Source: an uncultured Anaerolineae bacterium
Lineage (GTDB): Bacteria > Chloroflexota > Anaerolineae > Anaerolineales > Villigracilaceae
Length of the DNA: 64,000 nt
Assembly (NCBI GenBank): GCA_903908605.1
Contig: CAIVSQ010000575.1
Coordinates: 1 to 64,000, forward strand
Reading direction: 5' to 3'
Part shown: positions 26,796-34,765 of the stretch, piece after piece
Numbering within the stretch: position 1 is the stretch's first letter
Layout of the letters: every line of letters begins with the position of its first letter
Made by a program: the position numbers and the translations under genes
Notes under the pieces: generated by a model
Databases searched by the model: none
Told to the model about the DNA's origin: nothing
The model's input: the letters and a program-made list of their open reading frames with translations, nothing else

Positions 26796-27218
26796 GATAA
26801 TTCTCCATACGGTGCGATTGAATTCGCAGTGAATAACCGGCCCTGTGGGGGGGGATTCCCGTTGGCCCGGATTGTATATATTGTTTATACAGCATACGAT
26901 TATAGTACGAAATCGAGCACGAAGCGTAATGTGCAGGCTGCTTATGGTTTCTTTTGGTATTTATGAGTACCTGGCTATCGGTTCATCTTTCCCTGCAGGG
27001 TTTTGACTGCCAGTGAGCTGTTCTAGCATGGCTCATTGTCGGGGAACCGGAATTCGTTGTTTGGCATTATTACAGCTCTGTTGAATATGCTTTAGATTAA
27101 CGCTCTGATTGTTGTATACTATCTGTACGTGTACACTAAATTTTGCGATATAACCTGACTTGTCGATCCTGTAAAAATCGAATCAGAACGAAATTTTACA
27201 GCGATTCGGTTAAATAGT

Positions 27219-27247
27219 TTGACGCAACTGGGTGTATGTGGTATTAT
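27219..27247 (+). promoter_or_regulatory. Promoter of infC-rpmI-rplT
   Basis: TTGACG, 17-bp spacer, TATTAT. Confidence 0.65.
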
Positions 27248-27308
27248 CCATCCGCTCAAAAGCCAGCCTGTGGGGCTGGTTACGTGTTATTAGTTGAAGG
27301 AGACACAT

Positions 27309-27851
27309 ATAGTCGACCAAGAGTTTCGAGTAAATGAGGCCATCCGTGTTCCGGAAGTGCGCTTGATCGGCCCTGCCGGCGAGAACGTGGGTGTCGTGGC
27401 GATTCGCCAGGCACTACAGATCGCCCGCGATGCCGAGCTAGACCTTGTGGAAGTCTCGCCGAACGCTGCCCCGCCTGTGTGCAGGGTTCTCGATTTTGGC
27501 AAGTTTCTTTATGAGCGCGAAAAGAAGGATCGCGAAGCAAAGAAGGCCCAGGTCAAAATTGAAGTCAAGGAAATCCGCCTGCGACCAAAGACCAATGAAG
27601 CCCACCGCGGTTTCAAGGTGGATGATGCTCGCCGCTGGCTGAACCAAGGCCATAAAGTGCGCGTGACCATCAAGTTCCGTGGACGAGAAATGGATTATCC
27701 AGAAATCGCGTTGGAAGATTTGCGCGAGATCGCCCAGTCCCTGGCGGATGTGAGCGTTATTGAACAGGCTCCCATGATGGAAGGTCGCACAATGTTGGTT
27801 GTGTTAGGCCCCGCCAAGGCAAAGCCTGTTAAGGAAGCCAAGGCCGAGTAA
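27309..27851 (+). CDS. infC: Translation initiation factor IF-3 (probable AUA start)
   Basis: 'FRVNEAIRVPEVRLIGPAGENVGV...PPVCRVLDFGKFLYE'; SD AAGGAG 27297-27302, in-frame ATA at 27309. Confidence 0.93.
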   Translation: MVDQEFRVNEAIRVPEVRLIGPAGENVGVVAIRQALQIARDAELDLVEVSPNAAPPVCRVLDFGKFLYEREKKDREAKKAQVKIEVKEIRLRPKTNEAHRGFKVDDARRWLNQGHKVRVTIKFRGREMDYPEIALEDLREIAQSLADVSVIEQAPMMEGRTMLVVLGPAKAKPVKEAKAE

Positions 27852-27977
27852 TCAAACCATCAGGCCTGATGTGGAAAAAGCCGTTTTACGGCTTGAAGTA
27901 CGTCTCCATACAAAGGTGAAACCCCCGCGGGTGGTAGATACCTCCGTGGTTAATTTGTCTGAAAGGAGTAAGCCGCT

Positions 27978-28205
27978 GTGCCCCAAAAGCAGAGATCCGG
28001 GAAGTTCAAGCTCAAGACCCATAAGGCGACGTCGAAGCGTTTTCGCCTGACCGCGTCAGGGCTGTTGGTACGTACGAAGGGTGGCAAGAGCCATTTACGC
28101 CGCCATACTTCAAAGCGTACCAAAGCGCAGTTCCTCGAGATGGTGCCCGTCAATGGACGTGGTATTATCAAGCGCATTCGTCGTTTAGTGCCGAATATTA
28201 AGTAG
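27978..28205 (+). CDS. rpmI: 50S ribosomal protein L35 (GTG start)
   Basis: 'PKQRSGKFKLKTHKATSKRFRLTASG'; located between infC and rplT. Confidence 0.95.
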   Translation: MPQKQRSGKFKLKTHKATSKRFRLTASGLLVRTKGGKSHLRRHTSKRTKAQFLEMVPVNGRGIIKRIRRLVPNIK

Positions 28206-28320
28206 GCGATCGTATCCGTTTTTTCATTTGCGGCTACCGGGTGTATGCAACTGGCAGCAAGGGTGCTCTCGACGTGAGACCCTTCACCGACGCCCGGAGG
28301 TTTGCAGGAGGTTTTGAAAC

Positions 28321-28665
28321 ATGCGTGTAAAAGGTGGTCCGCAAGGACATCTGCGCCACAAAAAAGTATTAAAGATTACCAAGGGTCAGCGTGGTACACG
28401 CCATTTCCTCTTTAAGCGCGCCAGCGAGGCGATGCTTAAGAGCATGTGGTATGCGACCCGCGACCGCCGCGTGCGCAAACGAGATCTGCGCAAGCTGTGG
28501 ATTGCCCGTATCAACGCTGCAGCCCGCCTGAATGGCATCAGCTACAGCCGCCTTGTTTCTGCGATGAAGAAGGCGAACATAACCCTCAATCGCAAAATGC
28601 TGGCCGACTTGGCCGTGCGCGATCCGCAGGCTTTTGCCGCGGTTGTGGCCCAAGCGAACAGCTAA
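28321..28665 (+). CDS. rplT: 50S ribosomal protein L20
   Basis: '[60 protein letters not shown]'. Confidence 0.97.
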   Translation: MRVKGGPQGHLRHKKVLKITKGQRGTRHFLFKRASEAMLKSMWYATRDRRVRKRDLRKLWIARINAAARLNGISYSRLVSAMKKANITLNRKMLADLAVRDPQAFAAVVAQANS

Positions 28666-28687
28666 GAAATCAGCGTTTCAATTGCAT

Positions 28688-28724
28688 AAAAGACTGGCGG
28701 AGAACTTCCCGCCAGTCTTTTTCT
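28688..28724 (+). terminator. Intrinsic terminator of the infC-rpmI-rplT operon
   Basis: 13-bp stem AAAAGACTGGCGG/CCGCCAGTCTTTT followed by a T-run. Confidence 0.9.
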
Positions 28725-28834
28725 TTTACCGGTGTGTTTCACAAGCTTTATATAATCTTTGTGCTGACTTTACAGATTCTTCATGTGCTGGCGCTATGAT
28801 GAAAGTAATTCACCAGGAAATGGAGATTATAAAA

Positions 28835-29176
28835 ATGACCAAGTATTGGAAGTGGTTTGCGGGTATTGCTTTGGGGCTGGTTTTATTATTCGGAGGCTAT
28901 TTACTTTGGTTGGTGTTCCCTGTCATCGGCAATGGCTACGGGATGATGGGCGGTGGGCACAGGCTGATCGGCGGCTTCGGTTTACCCCTGGTTGGCATGG
29001 GGCTTATGTGGATCATTCCTGTTGGAGTGTTCGTGCTGCTGCTTATAGGCGCTGCCTGGTTAGGGAGAAAGTCTCTTGGCCAGAAAATCACGCCTGGCTC
29101 GATGTGCCCGGCTTGTGGGCAGGAGATTCAGGCTGAATGGACAACCTGCCCGCACTGTGCAACCGCGCTGATTTAA
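28835..29176 (+). CDS. Small membrane protein with C-terminal zinc ribbon
   Basis: Two TM segments then 'CPACGQEIQAEWTTCPHC'; start 28835 behind ggag. Confidence 0.65.
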   Translation: MTKYWKWFAGIALGLVLLFGGYLLWLVFPVIGNGYGMMGGGHRLIGGFGLPLVGMGLMWIIPVGVFVLLLIGAAWLGRKSLGQKITPGSMCPACGQEIQAEWTTCPHCATALI

Positions 29177-29220
29177 GCAGGTGTCTTGGATTATTCATGT
29201 AAGGTTCGGTATTTCTTTGA

Positions 29221-29259
29221 AAAAGCCAGGTTGGGAAATTTTTCCCGACCTGGCTTTTT
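29221..29259 (+). terminator. Intrinsic terminator
   Basis: Long near-perfect hairpin AAAAGCCAGGTTGGGAAA-tt-TTTCCCGACCTGGCTTTT plus T-tail. Confidence 0.8.
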
Positions 29260-29376
29260 GATTTCATTCATCCGCTTGGGGCGATGGCCTCAACCAACGC
29301 TGACAGCTGTTGAAGCTCATATCAACTAATGGGGTGTTCGAAGAATGGGGTCAAAAATTATACCGTTTTGTGTAAA

Positions 29377-30798
29377 TCAATCGGATGCCTTTGGCTTGCT
29401 GGCAGCCTTTTGTTCAACGGCGAAGGCAACTTCGAGCGCCTGGTAGATGGAGCGCACTTCTATGATATGGATATTCTCCGGCCAGGGTTCGGCTTTGCGG
29501 AGACGCTTGGGCACGATGGCGGTTTTAAAGCCGAGTTTTTGGGCTTCACGCAAGCGCACAGGCATTTGTCCTGGCAGACGCAGCTCACCCGCCAGTCCGA
29601 TTTCGCCAATCAGAACACAGTCGGCACGGACGGGAAGATCGCGCATGGATGAGACAATCGCGGTGGTGATGGCCAGGTCGGCGGCGGGTTCATCGATTTT
29701 CAGTCCACCGACTACATTGACAAAGATGTCCTGTTCCCCCAGTTTGACGCCGACACGGCGGGTGAGGACAGCCGCGAGCATAAGCAAGCGGTTGTAATCG
29801 ACCCCATTGGGGGTGCGGCGAGCATTGCCAAACTGGGCGGCAGATGTCAATCCCTGGACTTCGACCAACAGGGGACGGGTGCCTTCCATGGTTACTGCGA
29901 TGGCGGAGCCAGGGGCGTTTACCATGCGCTCAGCCAGGAAAGCCTCAGATGGGTTGGTGATTTCGGCCAGGCCACGTTCCCGCATTTCAAAAACACCTAC
30001 TTCGGCGGTAGCGCCAAATCGGTTCTTGACGGAGCGAAGCAGGCGATAGGCCTGGAAACGATCGCCTTCCAGGTACAAAACGGTATCTACAATATGTTCC
30101 AAAACACGTGGTCCGGCGATGACGCCTTCCTTGGTAACGTGACCGATGGCGAAGACGGAAACGCCGCTGGATTTGGCCAGTTCACGAAGCTGTGATGAAC
30201 ATTCGCGCACCTGGGTAACGGACCCGGCCGAGGAATCGAGTTCTGGCAGGTAGACGGTCTGGATGGAGTCAACGATCAATATGGCTGGGCGCACTTCCCT
30301 GTTGTGGTCGAGGATGGTGCTAAGGTTGGTCTCGGTGACCAGGTAGAGGTTTTCGGGCAGGCTGGCGCCATTTTCCAACAGGCGATCGGCTCGCATCTTA
30401 ATTTGTCGTTCAGACTCTTCGCCCGAGACGTATAGCACGCCCCGGGTCTTGGCCATTTCCATGGCCAGCTGGAGCATAAGTGTGGACTTGCCGATGCCAG
30501 GGTCGCCGCCGACCAGGATGATTGAGCCGGGCACGATGCCGCCGCCGAGGACGCGTGAAAACTCGCTGATCGGAACGGGCATTCGCGGTTCTGGGTCGGT
30601 AGCAATATCGCCGATACGACGGGGCGAGGTGCGACCGGTTAGCCCACGCGAAGCATTGGGGGAACGGGCGGGCGCTTCTTCCTGGATGATTTCTTCAACC
30701 ATGCTGCTGAATGAGCCGCACTGCGGGCATTTTCCCATGTAAGAGGCAGAAACGCGTCCACATTGTTGGCAGATAAAGCGGGAATGGGTTTTGGGCAT
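29377..30798 (-). CDS. radA: DNA repair protein RadA
   Basis: N-terminal zinc finger 'CQQCGRVSASYMGKCPQCGSFSS', Walker A 'GGDPGIGKSTL', 'KNRFG' motif, Lon-like C-terminus. Confidence 0.96.
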   Translation of the reverse strand: MPKTHSRFICQQCGRVSASYMGKCPQCGSFSSMVEEIIQEEAPARSPNASRGLTGRTSPRRIGDIATDPEPRMPVPISEFSRVLGGGIVPGSIILVGGDPGIGKSTLMLQLAMEMAKTRGVLYVSGEESERQIKMRADRLLENGASLPENLYLVTETNLSTILDHNREVRPAILIVDSIQTVYLPELDSSAGSVTQVRECSSQLRELAKSSGVSVFAIGHVTKEGVIAGPRVLEHIVDTVLYLEGDRFQAYRLLRSVKNRFGATAEVGVFEMRERGLAEITNPSEAFLAERMVNAPGSAIAVTMEGTRPLLVEVQGLTSAAQFGNARRTPNGVDYNRLLMLAAVLTRRVGVKLGEQDIFVNVVGGLKIDEPAADLAITTAIVSSMRDLPVRADCVLIGEIGLAGELRLPGQMPVRLREAQKLGFKTAIVPKRLRKAEPWPENIHIIEVRSIYQALEVAFAVEQKAASKPKASD

Positions 30799-31110
30799 GT
30801 TGTTACTCCTAAAAGCCGGCTCGGTTTTAGATAATTCTTAAGCGCGGATGGTTGCTTTATTATACATTTGTTCTAATTGTTGTGGGCGATTATGCAACCG
30901 GTTTGGCTAGTGTGAACGTAGAGTGGAATGCGCGGAAATATGATCAAAAACCCCGGTTCAAAGAGGGTTGAATGAGCAAAAAGACGACAATATGCATGTT
31001 TAATGGGATTTGTGGGGTAAGCATAGGGTAGGCATAGGGTAAGCGTCAAGTATTGTTTTTGGTTTTGAGTAAAATAGAGTTACAAGCGTTTCTCTTCTCC
31101 TCCTTTGAAA

Positions 31111-31141
31111 AGAGAGCCGGGGTCGGCGTCCCCGGCTCTCT
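31111..31141 (-). terminator. Terminator (minus strand) after azlCD
   Basis: AGAGAGCCGGGG-N7-CCCCGGCTCTCT, followed on the minus strand by TTTT. Confidence 0.75.
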
Positions 31142-31162
31142 CGATTCCTGTACAGGTCGGTT

Positions 31163-31477
31163 TTATAGCCAGATTTTGAGGATCCAGAAGGCGGCCATGC
31201 CTGCGGCGATGGTGACCAGGACGTTGCGGGTACGGAAGGCAACCAGGGTGGCGACCAGCCCGGCCAGCAAGCGTGGGTTGGCCAGGGTTGTTATGAATGA
31301 GCCGTTGGTGAATAATAGTTCTGGTGCAATGATGGCGCTGAGTACCGCGATAGGTACAAAGCGCAGTGTGCGCTGAAGGGGGCGAGGCAGGTTTATTTTT
31401 TCAAGCAGCAAAATAAAGCTGAAGCGGGTCAGGAAGGTGAGCGTTCCAAGAACGACCATGATGATCCAGATATTCAT
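31163..31477 (-). CDS. azlD: AzlD domain-containing protein
   Basis: Small multi-TM protein overlapping the AzlC homolog by 4 nt; 'RFSFILL...LRFVPIAVLSAIIAPELLF'. Confidence 0.85.
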   Translation of the reverse strand: MNIWIIMVVLGTLTFLTRFSFILLLEKINLPRPLQRTLRFVPIAVLSAIIAPELLFTNGSFITTLANPRLLAGLVATLVAFRTRNVLVTIAAGMAAFWILKIWL

Positions 31478-32163
31478 TTTTTATCACTCCACAAGCCAGC
31501 AGCGATGCCGATAAACGCAGAAAGGATCAATCCGAGCTTGAGCGGTAGCCCGAAGAAGATCAATGCGCACAGGCTGGCAACTGCCGCGGTGATAAAGCCG
31601 GCCGTATCCCTGAGACCAGGCACAACCAGGGCAATAAAGGTCAGTGGAAGGAAAAAATCCAATTCCCACGAGGCTGGGATCTGCGCCCCCAAGAAGATGC
31701 CAACTGCGGTACTTAACTGCCAGGATGACCAGAGGGTTAGGCCAGAGCCCAACAGGTGCCAGTGCTTATGAGTCAGGTCACCTTCGCGTTGGTAGTGGAC
31801 AATACTAACCGCGTAGGCTTCGTCGGTGAGCAGGTAAGCCAGTACGGCTTTCCACTTGAGGGGTAGGTGTTTTGTATACGGGGCAATCGAGGCGCTGTAG
31901 AGTGCATGGCGCAGGTTGATGACGAAACCGGTCAGTATGACGATCATCCCTGGAGTGACGGCACCAACCAACCTGGCAGTCATAAATTGAGCCGATCCGG
32001 CGAAAATCACCGAGGACATCGCCTGGGCATCCAGGGGACTTAAGCCTGCGTCCAAGGCCAGGATACCGTAGATCATACCGAATGGGACGACCCCCAGCAG
32101 GATGGGTAATTCCTCGCGTACTCCGAGCCAAAATTGTTGGGTTGGTGTGGATGATGTATTCAT
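31474..32163 (-). CDS. azlC: AzlC family branched-chain amino acid exporter
   Basis: 'PFGMIYGILALDAGLSPLDAQAMSSVIFAGSAQFMTARL', 'NLRHALYSASIAPY'. Confidence 0.9.
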   Translation of the reverse strand: MNTSSTPTQQFWLGVREELPILLGVVPFGMIYGILALDAGLSPLDAQAMSSVIFAGSAQFMTARLVGAVTPGMIVILTGFVINLRHALYSASIAPYTKHLPLKWKAVLAYLLTDEAYAVSIVHYQREGDLTHKHWHLLGSGLTLWSSWQLSTAVGIFLGAQIPASWELDFFLPLTFIALVVPGLRDTAGFITAAVASLCALIFFGLPLKLGLILSAFIGIAAGLWSDKK

Positions 32164-32324
32164 AATGACGCGCTATTATACTCTTGAGAAGATGAAAAAT
32201 GGGTAAGGATTGCACTCAGCGTCTGGCCTGCCCAGGTGCAAAAGGTGGCGCAGGATCTAGGAATGTGTGTCCTCAGGTTTTTAGTTGTAAAGTACAATAA
32301 GCCATTCTTGCTTTTGGAGGCACG

Positions 32325-33032
32325 ATGAATCCCTTCCTCGCCATGATTTTGACATTTGCCGCAGCAATGGGTTGGTTGCGTTTGATGGACCTATTCGCGC
32401 ACCAGGGTTGGATTGAAAGCCGGATGAGCCGAAAAATCATCCATATTGGCACCGGTCCTATCTTTGTTTTATGTTGGTTACTATTCCCCGATGTATGGTA
32501 TGCGCGTTGGCTGGCGGCACTGGTGCCCTTTGGTATCTCGGTGCAATTTGCATTGATTGGGCTTGGCATTATGAAGGACGAAGCATCGGTCAAGGCTATG
32601 TCGCGCAGCGGAGATCCCAAGGAAATCCTGCGCGGACCACTCTATTACGGGATTATGTTCGTAATACTGACGCTGGTCTTTTGGAAGGATTCGCCAGTAG
32701 GCATGACAGCCTTGATGATGCTATGCGGTGGTGATGGCGTTGCCGATGTGGTTGGTCGTCGCTTTAAATCCCCCAAGCTGTTTCATAGCCCACAGAAATC
32801 GATCGCTGGCTCCATGGGCGTTTTTGTGGGTGGCTGGGTGATGACCATGATCATTCTGATCATTTACAGTTTCATGGGGGTTTTCAGCCTGCCATTGGAT
32901 AGCTACCTTGTGCCAGTGACCTTGATTGCGTTGGTTTCAACGGTAATCGAATCACTGCCCCAGCGCGATATTGACAATGTCACCGTGACACTGGTAGCGA
33001 CGGTGATGGGTTACTTCATGTTTAAAATGTAA
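32325..33032 (+). CDS. Phytol/dolichol kinase-like (CTP-transferase family) membrane protein
   Basis: 'MSRKIIHIGTGPIFVLCW', 'CGGDGVADVVGRRF', 'PQKSIAGSMGVFVGGW'. Confidence 0.75.
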   Translation: MNPFLAMILTFAAAMGWLRLMDLFAHQGWIESRMSRKIIHIGTGPIFVLCWLLFPDVWYARWLAALVPFGISVQFALIGLGIMKDEASVKAMSRSGDPKEILRGPLYYGIMFVILTLVFWKDSPVGMTALMMLCGGDGVADVVGRRFKSPKLFHSPQKSIAGSMGVFVGGWVMTMIILIIYSFMGVFSLPLDSYLVPVTLIALVSTVIESLPQRDIDNVTVTLVATVMGYFMFKM

Positions 33033-33058
33033 ATCCGGGGTTTGTGAAAAAAATAAAG

Positions 33059-33087
33059 CGCGCGCGGCGGTCTACCTGCCGCGCGCG
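33059..33087 (-). terminator. Terminator overlapping the 3' end of the metallophosphoesterase gene
   Basis: CGCGCGCGGC/GCCGCGCGCG; stop codon in the loop; T-rich tail on the minus strand. Confidence 0.7.
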
Positions 33088-34079
33088 ATGTTTAACCAGT
33101 GAGCCTCGTTATAGGTTTGTAGTGGAACCACGCTCATATCCGCGAGGAAAAGCGCATCCATCTTGAGTGAGGTGGGGCTTACATGTACACGAATGAGGTT
33201 GTCTTGGGGGCTGTCTCCCAGCCCGGTCATGACCAGGGTCAGCGGTAACCAGGGATCGCGCTGGTAATAAGGCGAGAGGTTTCCCCATGCGCCGACATCC
33301 CCGGCGAAAATGATGACCGGTTTGTGACGAGCCGCCGGGATGAAGTAGGTTTCCATGAGTGGGTTGGCCCCGTCTTTTTTTTGACAATCCCATACATTGG
33401 GCATTGCCTGCTTGTTCTTTAGGGCTTTCATGCCGGGGTTTTGGAAAACCAGGGTTTTGTGCATAAAGACAAAAATATATCGGGTTTGGGGGTCAGAAAG
33501 AGCTTTGTCCAATTCGCTTCTCAACAGGTCGAGTTGTGGCTGATCGAGGCTGCATTCCACTCGCTCGGTGTCCAAGAAGATTAATTCGGCCGGGCCACGT
33601 TGTAAACCAAAATAAGTTTGTTTTCCAAAGTAAGATTCGTAAATTTCGCGGTGATTGGTGACATCATGGTTCCCAGGGGTGTTGTACAGTGGAAATGTCA
33701 GTTGATCGAGCAGCGAGCTGCGCAGATTGTCAAAATCGGTTTCGGTTTTACGGTAGACCACATCACCCAGCGAGACGATGAAGTCAGGCTGGGTGTTGAT
33801 GATTTCGGGAAGACGATTAAGTAGTGAAGCAGCTGGCAACCCGTCGGGGATGGAGGGGGAACCATAGATGTGACCAAGTACATAAAAATTCAGATCACCC
33901 GGTTCGCGCTCCTCCGGGGTAATGAGATTGGCCGTTTGCAGGAACAACCATTCGCGTAGACTGGAAGGCAGTCTTTCGGTAGCCCATAGCCCTGTGAAGA
34001 GCAAGGCAAGCAAGCCAAGCAAGCCAAGCAAGCCAAGCAAGCCAAGGGTGATGGTAATTGGCCCGGTTTTACGATTCAC
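33072..34079 (-). CDS. Metallophosphoesterase with N-terminal TM anchor
   Basis: 'YVLGHIYGS', 'VSLGDVVY', 'YNTPGNHDVTN', 'FVFMHKTL', 'IIFAGDVGAWG'; GTG start overlaps the VTC stop (GTGA). Confidence 0.8.
   Translation of the reverse strand: MNRKTGPITITLGLLGLLGLLGLLALLFTGLWATERLPSSLREWLFLQTANLITPEEREPGDLNFYVLGHIYGSPSIPDGLPAASLLNRLPEIINTQPDFIVSLGDVVYRKTETDFDNLRSSLLDQLTFPLYNTPGNHDVTNHREIYESYFGKQTYFGLQRGPAELIFLDTERVECSLDQPQLDLLRSELDKALSDPQTRYIFVFMHKTLVFQNPGMKALKNKQAMPNVWDCQKKDGANPLMETYFIPAARHKPVIIFAGDVGAWGNLSPYYQRDPWLPLTLVMTGLGDSPQDNLIRVHVSPTSLKMDALFLADMSVVPLQTYNEAHWLNIARGR
34008..34046. repeat. 9-bp tandem repeat (AAGCAAGCC x4 plus partial) inside the metallophosphoesterase TM-helix codons
   Basis: Four perfect consecutive copies, encoding (LLG)n in 'LGLLGLLGLLGLLALLF'. 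Confidence 0.9.
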
Positions 34080-34765
34080 ACCAGATCCTGCCAGAGATTA
34101 TCAACATACTTGGAAAAACGGTTGGCTCGGACAGGGAAATGGGAGAGCACATCGGCCAGTTCGCCAGCATACTTTACGTCACCTTTTAGCTCAACAATTA
34201 CCTGTCCATTGGGCGGGTTACAGAAGCCCAGGTTCGGGCGTGCGGCAAAGAGCTGGTTGTAGCCACGTAAGTTGGAATCGATCGTCAGCCGCACGCGACC
34301 ATTGGCGGAAACGAGATAGTCGCGTGTGTAAACGACCAGCAGGGTGGGACGTGAAACGGAAAGCAACTCCCGAATCAACCCGCTCGATGCAGCACGCATG
34401 GCATCTGAAAGGACGGCCCAGCTGTGGATTGCAAGGTCGAAGTCAGGGCTGAGTTTTTCGGTTAGCTTCCAACCGGCGCGCTCGGATTTGTTCTTGACTT
34501 CCACCTGTCCTGCATGTGCGAGTCCCAAGTTTGGTCCGTACCAGCGGTAGCGCAGTTTGCGGCGAACGGGTACACCGGCGAGATGGTCATTGAAGGTATC
34601 CAGTCCGTTGGTATCGAAGTAGATGCTGTTGACCTGGCGGGAGGGGTAAGCGGTGCGAAACCCTGCTGGATGCATGCACACCCAACTGTGGATTTCGGGC
34701 AGGAGCAGTTCGGAATACGACTGCTTTAGCTCGTAACGTGAGTCAAAAGCCTGTTCGATACTCAT
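34076..34765 (-). CDS. VTC-domain polyphosphate polymerase
   Basis: 'RYELKQSY', 'NSIYFDT', 'RRKLRYRWYG', 'EVKNKSE', 'LTIDSNLRGY', 'VIVELKGDVKYA', 'NRFSKYVDNL'. Confidence 0.9.
   Translation of the reverse strand: MSIEQAFDSRYELKQSYSELLLPEIHSWVCMHPAGFRTAYPSRQVNSIYFDTNGLDTFNDHLAGVPVRRKLRYRWYGPNLGLAHAGQVEVKNKSERAGWKLTEKLSPDFDLAIHSWAVLSDAMRAASSGLIRELLSVSRPTLLVVYTRDYLVSANGRVRLTIDSNLRGYNQLFAARPNLGFCNPPNGQVIVELKGDVKYAGELADVLSHFPVRANRFSKYVDNLWQDLV

Noticed and set aside
27169-27208. H-type pseudoknot from interleaved CTGTAAAA/TTTTACAG and CGAATC/GATTCG
   Set aside because: A 1-nt loop cannot span the 8-bp stem, and the element lies upstream of the likely infC promoter, so a simple pseudoknot is unlikely
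28634-28834. 67-codon extension of the zinc-ribbon membrane protein
   Set aside because: Spans the rplT terminator; start with SD is at 28835
31018-31046. Short direct repeat 'gggtaagcatagggtaggcatagggtaag', considered as iteron or CRISPR remnant
   Set aside because: Only about three imperfect short copies, no spacers, no associated genes
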